A stretch of 64,000 nucleotides of DNA from Agrilutibacter niabensis (GTDB taxonomy: Bacteria; Pseudomonadota; Gammaproteobacteria; Xanthomonadales; Xanthomonadaceae), in contig NZ_JBHSNJ010000012.1 of assembly GCF_042657165.1 (NCBI RefSeq), forward strand, positions 1,550,001-1,614,000. Reading direction: 5' to 3'. The position numbers and the translations under genes are program-made. Position 1 is the stretch's first letter. The number at the start of each line of letters is the position of its first letter. Below, in pieces: positions 38,670 through 47,196 of this stretch. The notes under the pieces are model-generated. The model was not told the origin of the DNA and ran no database searches. It saw only the letters and a list, made by a program, of their open reading frames with translations.

Positions 38670-39538
38670 GCCCGATCACCGCCCTCACCTACCTCCTGCC
38701 CCACCGCCTGCTGTCGTCGATGGCACGCAGCCTGGCGTATTCCGAGAACCGCGCGGTAAAGCAGTGGCTGATCGACACGGTCACGCGCAAGTTCGGCGTG
38801 AACCTGGCCGAAGCCGCCAACCCCGATCCCACCAGCTACCCGACCTTCAATGCCTTCTTCACCCGTGCACTGAAGCCGGGAGCACGCGTCGCCGACGCCG
38901 ATCCGCGCGCATTGCTGATGCCCGCCGACGGCAAGATCAGCGAATGCGGCCACATCGGGCGCGCCGACGAGGGCGTGCTGCACGAGGACGCCGGACACAT
39001 CTTCCAGGCCAAGGGGCACGGCTTCACCACCGCGGAACTGCTCGGTGACGAAGAGGCCGCGGGTGCGTTCGACGGCGGCGTCTACGCGACCGTCTATCTG
39101 TCGCCGAAGGACTACCACCGCGTGCACATGCCGTGGACCGGCACGCTGCGGGAAACCGTGCACGTGCCGGGCCGGCTCTTCAGCGTCGGTCCGGACGCGG
39201 TGGGCTCGGTGTCGCGGCTGTTCGCGCGCAACGAGCGGCTCGTGTGCCACTTCGACTGCGACTTCGGGCCGATGGCCGTGGTCATGGTCGGCGCGCTGCT
39301 GGTGTCGGGCGTGGAGACCGTGTGGGGTGGCGTCGAGATCCCGCCCTACGGCGGGCCGATCACCGTGAAGGATTACCGCGACCAGAACCTCGTCCTCGAA
39401 CGCTTCGCCGAAATGGCGCGGTTCAACTACGGTTCCACCGTGATCGTGCTGCTGCCCAAGGGCGTTGCGGAACTGGCTCCGCAGCTGGCTGCGCAGCTGC
39501 CGGTTCGCCTGGGCGAACGGCTCGCGACGCTGGCCTGA
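38666..39538 (+). CDS. psd: Phosphatidylserine decarboxylase proenzyme
   Basis: Psd makes phosphatidylethanolamine at the inner membrane. The 290-residue proenzyme has the self-cleavage site GST at about 256-258 (FNYGSTVIV), whose serine becomes the pyruvoyl group, plus the catalytic Asp88 and His151 (MPADGK, DYHRVHMP). The N-terminal PITALTYLLPHRLLSS segment matches the family. Translation starts at GTG 38666, overlapping the SCO1 stop. Its TGA stop forms one arm of the palindrome TGACGCGTCA shared with the convergent yhhN-like gene. Confidence 0.96.
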   Translation: MSPITALTYLLPHRLLSSMARSLAYSENRAVKQWLIDTVTRKFGVNLAEAANPDPTSYPTFNAFFTRALKPGARVADADPRALLMPADGKISECGHIGRADEGVLHEDAGHIFQAKGHGFTTAELLGDEEAAGAFDGGVYATVYLSPKDYHRVHMPWTGTLRETVHVPGRLFSVGPDAVGSVSRLFARNERLVCHFDCDFGPMAVVMVGALLVSGVETVWGGVEIPPYGGPITVKDYRDQNLVLERFAEMARFNYGSTVIVLLPKGVAELAPQLAAQLPVRLGERLATLA

Positions 39539-39542
39539 CGCG

Positions 39543-40217
39543 TCAGTTGCGCGGCATGCGCGTCGCGGACAGTCCGATCAGCATCTGGGCGGCCCAATAG
39601 GTCGCCAGCACGATCACCACGGCCATCGGGAACGGCGCAACGAAGCGGTCCAGCGCCAGCGTCGCATCGGACGCCACGAAGAAGGCGCCGCCCAGGGCGG
39701 CCGATGCCGTGGAGCGATCAGGCGACGCAGCCCACACCGCCGCGGCCTGCGCGGCCATGACCGAAAGGACCACCACGTAGGCGTACACCGGCCAGCGCAG
39801 CGCCTCCGGCAAGTGCGGCCGCAGGACGGCCGATACCACGATGGCCACGAGGGCATAGACCGCGAACGGCCACCGGCGGGCCAACAGCTTCGCGCGGCTG
39901 CAGAACGCCAGCAGGTAGGCGACGTGGGCGAGCAGGAAGCTCGCCAGCCCGAACACGAACCAGTCCGGCCTCTGCGGTCCCGGCACGAGCATGAGGAAAA
40001 TGTCGCCGAGCGCCGACAGCAGCAGTCCCGCCAGCACGGTGCGCCGGTAGCGCACGCTGCCGCCAGACGAGACGAGCACCATCGCGGCGATGAGCAGGGT
40101 CGCCAAGGGCTTGCAGGCGTAGTGCACCCAGCGCAGATCCGGCGACACCGCCCCGGCAATAGCCAGTACCGCGGCGATGGCGACGGCCAGGATCCAGCGC
40201 CATTCCGCAGTGCGCAT
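39543..40217 (-). CDS. YhhN-family lysoplasmalogenase
   Basis: The 224-residue protein has about seven to eight hydrophobic helices and the family features HYACKPLATLL, SALGDIFLML and ASDATLALDRF. The two acidic motifs (Asp in GD and SD) are the putative catalytic residues of the TMEM86/YhhN family, which hydrolyses the vinyl-ether bond of lysoplasmalogens. The start is uncertain: ATG 40217 fits best, with alternatives at 40238 and 40253. It ends against psd, so two phospholipid enzymes are convergent. Confidence 0.85.
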   Translation of the reverse strand: MRTAEWRWILAVAIAAVLAIAGAVSPDLRWVHYACKPLATLLIAAMVLVSSGGSVRYRRTVLAGLLLSALGDIFLMLVPGPQRPDWFVFGLASFLLAHVAYLLAFCSRAKLLARRWPFAVYALVAIVVSAVLRPHLPEALRWPVYAYVVVLSVMAAQAAAVWAASPDRSTASAALGGAFFVASDATLALDRFVAPFPMAVVIVLATYWAAQMLIGLSATRMPRN

Positions 40218-40275
40218 CCCGGCCCCCGCGTCGGTCATTGAACCAGCCGCCATTCCCCGCCCCCTTGTGTGCAAC

Positions 40276-41814
40276 TCACTCGCTGCAGCCGTCCAGCTTC
40301 AGCTTCTGCCCCGGCCTGATGGCGAACCGCGGCCCCTTGATCCTGTTGACCTTGGCGAGATCGCCCGTATCGCACTGGAACTTCTGTGCAATGGCGGTCA
40401 GCGTCTCTCCGCGCTGCACGCGGTAATCGCGCGGACGCCTGGGCGGTTGCGATTTCGCCGGCTTGACCGGTTGGCTGGCCGCGCCCCCGCTTCCTGCTTC
40501 GGCCTCGAGCGCCGCTCCATTCAGGCCCACCGTGGAAACCGGCCCCATGCGCACGATCGCGCTGTTGGCATTGCTCATCACCAGCGTGCGCGCAAGCTCG
40601 GCACGCTTGCCCGACGTGCACCAGCGGTTGTAGAGGCCGACGATCTTCGACGTCGCATTGAGGGTGGTGCCCGCCGGCAGCGAGCTCTCGGCCTGGTAGC
40701 GCGGGTTGAGGTTGCGCAACGCGCGCATGTAGCCGTCACGTTCGCCGCGATTGCCGAGGCAGATCGTGAGCTGGTAGATCGAACTGGGTTGCGAAAGGCG
40801 CAGCGGGGTCGGCTTGGCATCCACCTTGGGGAAACTCAGGCCGTACTCCTTGGGGTGCAGGAACAGCCAGGCCGCGGCGATCACCATCGGCACGTAGTCC
40901 TGCGTTTCCGACGGGAACTGGTTGTAGACGTCGGCCTCCCAGAAATTGCGGCCGCCGCTGCCCTGGTACACGCGCAGAGCACGCCCCTCGCCTCCGTTGT
41001 AGGCCGCCAGCGCGAGTTCGATGCTGCGGTTGAGCTGGCCCATGCGTTCGTTGAGGTAGGCCGCACTTGCCTGGGCCGAGGAGCGCGGGTCGTAGCGCGT
41101 GTCGAAGCCGGTGCCGTCGTCGCCGAGCCCGAAGCGGTGTCCCGTGGCATACATGAACTGCATCGGCCCGGCCGCGCCCGCGCGCGAGGTGGAATGCACC
41201 TTGCCGTTGGACTCCTTCGCCATGATCCCGAAGAGCAGCGCTTCCGGCAGCCCTGCGCGCTCGTACTGCGGCCACATCAGGTGGCGCATGTACTGGTAGT
41301 TCTCGTAGCTGCTGATGAGCGGGCCGCGCATGTCGGTGAGCCAGCGGCGGATGCCGGCCTGCACGGCGGGATTGAACTGGACCATCTTGTCGAAGCGATG
41401 GTCATCCGCAAGCAGGTGCGCCGCGCGTGCGGCTTCGGGTACGTCGGCGGCAAGCGGACTGGAGTGGTCGTCTTCGTCCGCATCATCCTCGGATGCATCG
41501 GCCTCGGCGTCCGCATTGAGCTTCAGCAGGCGCTTGTACGTGGTGAGCATGGTAGGAACCGAGCACCCGCGCTGTTTCATGCAGTCGGTGATCACGTCCT
41601 CCATGTCCTCCAGCGCGGCGTCGCTCTGCTTCTGGCCGACGGGATCGGCGTTACCGATCATCACCATTGCGTCGCGGTAGCGGGCTTCTGCGGCCTGCAT
41701 GCGCTGGTTGAGCGCGTCGACGCTGGTCTGGTCCCGCCGCGAGAGCGCGGCGGCATTGCTGGAAATGGCCGCGAGCGCGGCCACGGCGAGGATGGAACGG
41801 AACATCTGTGGCAT
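40276..41814 (-). CDS. Lytic murein transglycosylase with C-terminal LysM (MltD-like)
   Basis: The 512-residue protein has a signal peptide (about 1-24), an acidic linker, a GH23 lytic transglycosylase domain with catalytic Glu201 (AKESNGKVHS), GPMQFM and AAYNGGEGR, and a single LysM domain at about 465-505 (YRVQRGETLTAIAQ). It would cleave peptidoglycan to 1,6-anhydro products in the periplasm. E. coli MltD has two LysM domains and a lipobox; this one has one LysM and no clear lipobox. The start at ATG 41814 is tentative (ATG 41805 also possible). Confidence 0.9.
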   Translation of the reverse strand: MPQMFRSILAVAALAAISSNAAALSRRDQTSVDALNQRMQAAEARYRDAMVMIGNADPVGQKQSDAALEDMEDVITDCMKQRGCSVPTMLTTYKRLLKLNADAEADASEDDADEDDHSSPLAADVPEAARAAHLLADDHRFDKMVQFNPAVQAGIRRWLTDMRGPLISSYENYQYMRHLMWPQYERAGLPEALLFGIMAKESNGKVHSTSRAGAAGPMQFMYATGHRFGLGDDGTGFDTRYDPRSSAQASAAYLNERMGQLNRSIELALAAYNGGEGRALRVYQGSGGRNFWEADVYNQFPSETQDYVPMVIAAAWLFLHPKEYGLSFPKVDAKPTPLRLSQPSSIYQLTICLGNRGERDGYMRALRNLNPRYQAESSLPAGTTLNATSKIVGLYNRWCTSGKRAELARTLVMSNANSAIVRMGPVSTVGLNGAALEAEAGSGGAASQPVKPAKSQPPRRPRDYRVQRGETLTAIAQKFQCDTGDLAKVNRIKGPRFAIRPGQKLKLDGCSE

Positions 41815-41976
41815 GAATGGCAACTACGTAGGGGAACCGGGAGGGTAGACGCGCGGCGGTGGTCGGGCAATGGTGAAAAACACGCCAGCCTGCTTGTGCA
41901 GGGTGGCCCGTGCGCGGGACCGCGGCCGCGGCATGCATCACACAATGGGACTTGGTGCGTGCGCGGCGGCGAAAGT

Positions 41977-42003
41977 TCGACACTGGCGACGCTGGCATAG
42001 AAT
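41977..42003 (+). promoter_or_regulatory. Candidate promoter of the DUF853 gene
   Basis: TCGACA (41977-41982, 5/6) and TAGAAT (41998-42003, 5/6) are separated by 15 nt, slightly short. The -10 lies 27 nt before the ATG at 42031. The rest of the 216-nt divergent gap to the transglycosylase gene shows no other feature. Confidence 0.4.
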
Positions 42004-42030
42004 CCCCCATTCATTTACCCGGACCCTCCC

Positions 42031-43593
42031 ATGGCAGACCCTGCGGCTGTGAACCACTCGGCACTGAACAACGCGATCCTGATCGGCAAGGCGGTGACAT
42101 CGCCGGATTCCCTGCCGGAAACCCGGGGCCAGGTGTTCCTGCACGGGCGCCTGGGCAACCGCCATGGGCTGGTCGCCGGCGCCACCGGCACGGGCAAGAC
42201 GGTCACGCTGATGACCATCGCGGAAGGGTTCTCGCGCATGGGCGTACCCGTCTTCATGGCCGACGTGAAGGGCGACGTGGCCGGTCTGGCGATGCCGGGA
42301 ACGATGAGCGACAAGCTGCAGGCCCGCATCAAGGAGATCGGCATCGGCGACTACGCCAACGAAGCCAATCCGGTGGTGTTCTGGGACCTGTTCGGCAAGA
42401 ACGGCCATCCGGTTCGCACTACCGTGAGCGAGATCGGGCCGACGCTGCTCTCGCGCATCCTCGAGTTGAACGACACCCAGGGCGGCGTCCTCGACATCGT
42501 CTTCAAGCTCGCCGACGACCGTGGCCTGCTCCTGCTCGACCTCGAGGACCTGCGCGCCCTGCTCGGCCTGGTCGCGGAAGAGCGCAAGGACATCTCGACG
42601 TCCTACGGCCTGGTCAGTACGCAGTCGATCGGCGCGATCCAGCGCGCGCTGCTGCGCCTGGAACAGGAAGGCGAAGAGATGTTCTTCGGCGAGCCCGCGC
42701 TGGAACTGGCCGACCTGATGCGCACCACCACCAACGGTCGCGGCGTCATCAACGTCCTCGCCGCCGAGCAGTTGATCCTGAAGCCGCGCCTGTATTCCTC
42801 CTTCCTGCTCTGGCTGCTGTCGGAACTGTTCGAACGGCTGCCGGAAGTCGGCGACCTCGACAAGCCCAAGCTCGTGTTCGTCTTCGACGAAGCGCACCTG
42901 CTGTTCGACGACGCGCCGGCCGCACTGCGGCAGCGCGTCGAACAGGTCGTCCGCATCATCCGTTCGAAAGGCGTGGGCGTGTATTTCTGCTCGCAGTTCC
43001 CGGACGACGTGCCGGACGACATCCTCGGCCAGCTCGGCAACCGCGTGCAGCACGCACTGCGCGCCTTCACCCCGCGCGACCAGAAGGCGGTCAAGACGGC
43101 AGCGGAAACCTTCGTCGCCAACCCCAAGCTCGATGTCGCCGAGGCGATTTCGCAACTGGGCACGGGCGAGGCACTGGTGTCGACGCTGCAGGAGAAGGGA
43201 GTGCCGATGCCGGTGGAACGCACGCTGATCGCACCGCCGCATTGCAGGATGGGTGCGATCACCGAGGCCGAGCGCGCACAGGTGCGCGCCGGCAGCCCGG
43301 TCGGCACCAGGTACGACAACGCAGTCGATCGCGAATCCGCCGCGGAAATGCTGTCGAAGAAGGCCGAAGCCGCCGCCACCCGGGCCGAAGCACCTGCGGC
43401 GAAAACCCGCGAACAGGATGAGGCCGAAGACAGCGGCTTCGGCCAGGCGGTGAAGGATGCGGTGTTCGGCACCAGGCGCCGCCAGGGCATGGTCGAAACC
43501 ATGGCCAAGCAGACCGCGCGCACCGTCGGCAACCAGATCGGGCGCCAGATCCTGCGCGGCGTGCTGGGCAGCATCTTCGGCGGACGCCGCTGA
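42031..43593 (+). CDS. HerA-like P-loop ATPase, DUF853 (YjgR family)
   Basis: The 520-residue protein is a FtsK/HerA-superfamily ATPase with Walker A GATGTGKT at 50-57 and Walker B KLVFVFDEAHLLFDD. The C-terminal 100 residues are Ala/Lys/Glu-rich and end in a basic helix-rich tail. The E. coli homologue YjgR has no settled function. No NurA nuclease or other HerA partner is nearby; the gene sits between two lytic transglycosylases and has its own candidate promoter. DNA or protein translocation is inferred only from the superfamily. Confidence 0.9.
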   Translation: MADPAAVNHSALNNAILIGKAVTSPDSLPETRGQVFLHGRLGNRHGLVAGATGTGKTVTLMTIAEGFSRMGVPVFMADVKGDVAGLAMPGTMSDKLQARIKEIGIGDYANEANPVVFWDLFGKNGHPVRTTVSEIGPTLLSRILELNDTQGGVLDIVFKLADDRGLLLLDLEDLRALLGLVAEERKDISTSYGLVSTQSIGAIQRALLRLEQEGEEMFFGEPALELADLMRTTTNGRGVINVLAAEQLILKPRLYSSFLLWLLSELFERLPEVGDLDKPKLVFVFDEAHLLFDDAPAALRQRVEQVVRIIRSKGVGVYFCSQFPDDVPDDILGQLGNRVQHALRAFTPRDQKAVKTAAETFVANPKLDVAEAISQLGTGEALVSTLQEKGVPMPVERTLIAPPHCRMGAITEAERAQVRAGSPVGTRYDNAVDRESAAEMLSKKAEAAATRAEAPAAKTREQDEAEDSGFGQAVKDAVFGTRRRQGMVETMAKQTARTVGNQIGRQILRGVLGSIFGGRR

Positions 43594-43626
43594 CCCAGCC
43601 GCGCAGATGATTTGTTGCGGCGCAGG

Positions 43627-43655
43627 TTGACCGTGCGGTCGGCATCCCCTCGAAT
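43627..43655 (+). promoter_or_regulatory. Candidate sigma-70 promoter of the NlpE-like lipoprotein
   Basis: TTGACC (43627-43632, 5/6) and TCGAAT (43650-43655, 4/6) are spaced by exactly 17 nt, with an AGGAG ribosome site further down just before the ATG at 43695. Confidence 0.5.
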
Positions 43656-43694
43656 GCGCCCTCCCTTTGCCCTTCATCCCACAGGAGTGTCCCG

Positions 43695-44156
43695 ATGAAC
43701 CGCAAGCTGTTGCTTCTTGCCGTGGCTTCCACGCTCGCCATCGTCGCGTGCAAGCCAGAGGCCCCGGTCGAACCCGCCGCCCCGGCCGCGCCGGTTGAAC
43801 AGGCCGCGGCGCCTGCCGAACCGGCCCCGGCCCCGATCGCAGTCGAATCCGCGCCGGCCAATTCGCCGGCGGACGTACCGTTCGATGTGAAGGGTTTCGC
43901 GGGCACTTTCAGCGGCGCCGACACCAGGCTCACGCTCAATGCCGATGGAACCTACGCGCAATCGGGCGCCGCGGTCGGTGAAGGCACCTGGACCGCGGAG
44001 GAGGACGGCAAGCGCATCCGCCTCGATCCCAATTCGAAGAGCGAGGAAGACCGTCTCTATGCGATCGCGTCGAACGACCAGCTCGATGCGCTCGCTGCCG
44101 ACGGGCAGCCGGCGACCACCTCGTCCTCGCTCAAGCGCGATACAACCATGCGGTAA
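43695..44156 (+). CDS. NlpE-like outer-membrane lipoprotein
   Basis: The 153-residue precursor has a type II signal peptide with the lipidation cysteine at 19 (AIVAC-K), followed by an Ala/Pro/Glu linker of about 40 residues and a small beta-domain with GFAGTFSGADTRLTLNADGTY and GEGTWTAEEDGKRIRL. That pattern resembles the N-terminal domain of NlpE, a copper-responsive envelope sensor lipoprotein, but the CxxC motif of NlpE is absent. Lys at +2 after the lipidated Cys predicts outer-membrane sorting. The assignment is by pattern only. Confidence 0.7.
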   Translation: MNRKLLLLAVASTLAIVACKPEAPVEPAAPAAPVEQAAAPAEPAPAPIAVESAPANSPADVPFDVKGFAGTFSGADTRLTLNADGTYAQSGAAVGEGTWTAEEDGKRIRLDPNSKSEEDRLYAIASNDQLDALAADGQPATTSSSLKRDTTMR

Positions 44157-44185
44157 GCGCACGATCTCCCTGCAGCCGCCTTGGC

Positions 44186-44217
44186 AAGGGCGACCCGTCA
44201 AAACGGCTCGCCCTTTT
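44186..44217 (+). terminator. Intrinsic terminator between convergent genes
   Basis: AAGGGCGA-C-CCGT (44186-44198) pairs with ACGG-C-TCGCCCTT (44203-44215), a 13-bp stem with one mismatch and a CAAA loop, followed by TT and then C. It terminates the lipoprotein gene; its 3' edge touches the stop codon of the convergent MltF gene. Confidence 0.75.
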
Positions 44218-45896
44218 CATCTGCGGACCTCGGCCCCGGCCGCCTTGCCCTTTTCCGCCTTCTCACGCACACGCTTCCGCGCGTCGTCCATCTGCGCCAT
44301 CAGCTTGTAGGCGCAGTAGTACTTGTAGATGTTGCGCACGTAGGTCGTGGTCTCGATGCCGATCTTCTCCGCGGTCACGATCTCGACGTTGTTGAACCAC
44401 TTGTCCGGGTTCAATCCACGCTGCGCTGCTTCGCGCCGCATCCGCGAAATGTTGCCCGGACCGGCGTTATAGCTGGCGAAGGCGAACAACGGCCGCACGT
44501 CGTCGCTGAAGTGCGCGTCCTTGAAGTAGCGCGTCATCAGCTGGTCCATGTACTTGGTGCCGGCGTGGATGTTCGGCTCCACCTCGCGGATGTTGCCCAC
44601 CTTCAGCTCGGCGCCCGTCGCCGGCATCACCTGCATCACGCCGACCGCGCCGACCTGGCTCTTGGCGTCCTGGCGCAGGCGGGACTCCTGATAGCCCTGG
44701 GCGGCCAGCATGATCGGGTCGAAGTCGTACTCGGATCCGTACTTGCGGAAGAGCGCGATCACCTGCTCGAACTGCCTGCGCTCGGCGTCGGCGGTGTTGT
44801 TGCCGATCTGCTTCACCTGCTTGTGGAAGCGGGCCAGGCGATAGTCGATCACGCCCTGCTTCTTGGCGTAGTTGCGGTAGAAGTCGTCGAGCGCCGCGGC
44901 CAGCTGCGGGCTGTCCTTGCGGAACGCCCAGCCGGTATAGCCGCCTTCGCGGAGCACCAGGTCGTCGTGCACCTTTACTTCGGGCAGCACTTGGGCCCAG
45001 AGATGCGCCTTCCAGTCGTCGACCACGGCGTAGTCGATCAGGCCGGCGTTGAGCATTTCGAGGATGTCTTCGTCCTCGATCGCGTCCGGCAGCGGAACGA
45101 TCGTGATCGCCGGCTTGCCCGCCTTCACCAGCCGGTCGCTGAGGGCTTTCACGCTCTCGTGGTAGCTGGCGGATGGCCGCACCTGCACGCTGCGTCCGGC
45201 CAACTGGTCCAGGCTGGTGACAGCGGGGGACGCCGGGCCCGTGACGAGCAGTTCGCGGACCGGCTTGCGGTCGCGCGGCGCCGCAAAGTCGACGGCCTTG
45301 AGCCTGGCCTCGGTGGCGGTGAGGTTGCCCGCGGCGATGTCGCCCAATCCCGCTTCCAACTTCGGCAGCAGGCGTTCGCGGGTGGTCGGGATGAGATAGA
45401 CCGTGACCGGCCGCTTGCCCAGCTCGCTGGCCAGCTTCCTGTTGATGTAACGCTCGAAATCACGCACCAGTTCGGCCGTCAGCCCGCGCTCGTTGCCCTT
45501 GTCGTTGAAGTAGAGCGTGCGGCTGTAGGGCACCAGCACGCGGATCATCCGGCGTTCGACCATGGCATCGAAATCGCCCTTCCACGGTTTGATCTCCAAG
45601 TTGAGCCGCCGCACGGATGCGGCTTCCGGCGCATCAACTGCAGGCGCTTCTTCTGCTTCGCCTGCAGCCGGTGGTTCGGCCGCCGCCTCGGGCGGCACGT
45701 CGGTCGCAGCCGCAGGAGGTGTGGTGGGAGTGGTTGCGCCGGGGGCCGGAGCAGTCTGTGCCGGAGCGGTTGCGGCAGGAGCTGGCCGATCGGCCTTCTG
45801 GCACGCCCCCAAGAAAACCAGCAGGAAAAGCACCAGCGAGGCCGATGCCGCTCGCGTCACCGCGCATGCAGAGGACCTCGCGATTTGCCGTGCCAT
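44217..45896 (-). CDS. mltF: Membrane-bound lytic murein transglycosylase F-type
   Basis: The 559-residue lipoprotein has a lipobox (LGAC, Cys32), a long Ala/Pro/Thr linker (about 35-105), a periplasmic solute-binding-like domain (SBP_bac_3, about 115-350; regulatory in MltF) and a GH23 transglycosylase domain with the catalytic Glu in GYQESRLRQDA, GVMQVMPATG and ASYNAGPGN. It would turn over peptidoglycan at the outer membrane. The start at ATG 45896 is preferred; an in-frame ATG about 22 codons upstream exists. The low-complexity linker is longer than in E. coli MltF. Confidence 0.92.
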   Translation of the reverse strand: MARQIARSSACAVTRAASASLVLFLLVFLGACQKADRPAPAATAPAQTAPAPGATTPTTPPAAATDVPPEAAAEPPAAGEAEEAPAVDAPEAASVRRLNLEIKPWKGDFDAMVERRMIRVLVPYSRTLYFNDKGNERGLTAELVRDFERYINRKLASELGKRPVTVYLIPTTRERLLPKLEAGLGDIAAGNLTATEARLKAVDFAAPRDRKPVRELLVTGPASPAVTSLDQLAGRSVQVRPSASYHESVKALSDRLVKAGKPAITIVPLPDAIEDEDILEMLNAGLIDYAVVDDWKAHLWAQVLPEVKVHDDLVLREGGYTGWAFRKDSPQLAAALDDFYRNYAKKQGVIDYRLARFHKQVKQIGNNTADAERRQFEQVIALFRKYGSEYDFDPIMLAAQGYQESRLRQDAKSQVGAVGVMQVMPATGAELKVGNIREVEPNIHAGTKYMDQLMTRYFKDAHFSDDVRPLFAFASYNAGPGNISRMRREAAQRGLNPDKWFNNVEIVTAEKIGIETTTYVRNIYKYYCAYKLMAQMDDARKRVREKAEKGKAAGAEVRR

Positions 45897-46082
45897 GGCG
45901 TGCCTCGCTATCGGCTCACCGGGAGCAACGAAGAAGCATCGGACCTGCGGCCTAACATTCATGCAGTCGCGCACTTGGCGCGGACGTTCGCAACAGGGCA
46001 AAAAACGCTCAGGGGAGCAGGTTGGCCCTGATCTGGTAACCGCGCAAGTAAGATAGCAGCACCCCGCCTGGCCGCTTTCGCA

Positions 46083-46586
46083 ATGTCCCGTTGGCGCCCC
46101 CCTGCCGAGAAAAGCACCGCACTGATCACCCGGGAGGGCCACGCCGTCCTGAAGGCGGAACTCGACGAACTCTGGCGGGTAAAGCGGCCTGAGGTGGTGA
46201 AAGCCCTGGCGGCCGCGGCGGCGGAAGGCGATCGCTCGGAAAACGCGGAATACACCTACCGCAAGAAGCAACTCGGCGAGATCGACCGCCGCGTGCGCTA
46301 CCTGAGCAAGCGCCTGCCGGCGTTGCGGGTGGTCGAGACCACGCCCAGCGACCCGGAAGCCGTGTTCTTCGGCGCGACCGTGGAAGTGGAAGAAATCACC
46401 AACGGCAGTGCACACCGCTACCGCATCGTCGGCCCGGACGAGACCGATGCGAAACTCGGCCACATCAGCATCGACTCGCCGCTGGCGCGGGCGATGCTCA
46501 AGAAGCGGATCGACGACGAATTCGAGGCGCTGCTGCCGGGCGGGGCGCAACGCTTCGTGATCGTTGACGTCAGCTACGTCGTCTAG
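46083..46586 (+). CDS. greB: Transcription elongation factor GreB
   Basis: GreB stimulates transcript cleavage in backtracked RNA polymerase. The 167-residue protein has the coiled-coil N-terminal domain with the acidic tip in EGDRSENAEY and the FKBP-like C-terminal domain. TPSDPEAVFFGATVEVEE fits GreB rather than GreA, as does the upstream RREGH-like start region (ITREGHAVLKAEL). A TAAGAT -10-like element lies at 46049. Its TAG stop overlaps the convergent permease-family gene by 4 nt. Confidence 0.93.
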   Translation: MSRWRPPAEKSTALITREGHAVLKAELDELWRVKRPEVVKALAAAAAEGDRSENAEYTYRKKQLGEIDRRVRYLSKRLPALRVVETTPSDPEAVFFGATVEVEEITNGSAHRYRIVGPDETDAKLGHISIDSPLARAMLKKRIDDEFEALLPGGAQRFVIVDVSYVV

Positions 46587-46984
46587 CCGTCGCGGTCGCC
46601 CGGCTTCGGCCGGCGCTGTCGCGCCCGTGTCGCCATGCCTTCGTACTCCTGGCGCAGCTCGTCCAGTTCTCCTTCCTCGCGTTCCTCGAGGTCCAGCAGC
46701 TTGTTGTGCGCGCCGCGCGTCGCACGGATCAGCTCGTCGAGCTTGATCTGCATCGCCTCGGTGTCGCGGTTCTGCGTGCACTGGATCAGGAACACCATCA
46801 GGAACGTGATGATGGTGGTGCCCGTGTTGATCACCAGTTGCCAGGTGTTGCTGAAGCCGAACAGCGGCCCGGTGATCGCCCAGGCCAGCACGACGGCCAG
46901 CGCCAGTCCGAAGCACAGCGGCCGGCCGGTGAAACGGGACGCCACCTTGGCCAGATGCGTGAAACCCATGCCCTGTTGCTGCAT
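46583..46984 (-). CDS. Low-affinity iron permease-family small membrane protein
   Basis: The 133-residue protein has two transmembrane helices (about 23-42 and 49-69) and the family motif FLIQCTQNRDTEAMQIKLDEL, followed by a charged helical tail. It belongs to the PF04120-type family named after fungal Fet4; transport by such a short two-helix protein is not established in bacteria. Its stop codon and that of greB overlap as CTAG. Confidence 0.8.
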   Translation of the reverse strand: MQQQGMGFTHLAKVASRFTGRPLCFGLALAVVLAWAITGPLFGFSNTWQLVINTGTTIITFLMVFLIQCTQNRDTEAMQIKLDELIRATRGAHNKLLDLEEREEGELDELRQEYEGMATRARQRRPKPGDRDG

Positions 46985-47196
46985 GGCGCGCCCTCGGGTA
47001 GTGGAGACCGGGCCAGTATGCGCGGACGCTCCGTGCGCGACGTCGACACCGGCTGGCCGCCCGCCTCCGCCGCTGCCGTTTAACCCGCTTGCAGAAGCGG
47101 TTCCAGCTTCGGCTCACGACCGGGGAGCTCCGCCGGTACTCCCCGACCGGCCTCCATGCCGGCGATACCCGGGCCCCGCCCCGTAAGGAGTTCGCC

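Noticed and set aside
41823..41823. TTG start for the LysM transglycosylase
   Set aside because: An ATG three codons later gives a normal signal peptide.
44181..46031. 616-codon plus-strand open frame
   Set aside because: It is antisense to the MltF gene, which has a lipobox and catalytic motifs.
47122..47145. Inverted repeat before the small secreted-protein gene as a riboswitch
   Set aside because: The GGGGAG/CTCCCC stem is short and no aptamer-like conserved core is visible.
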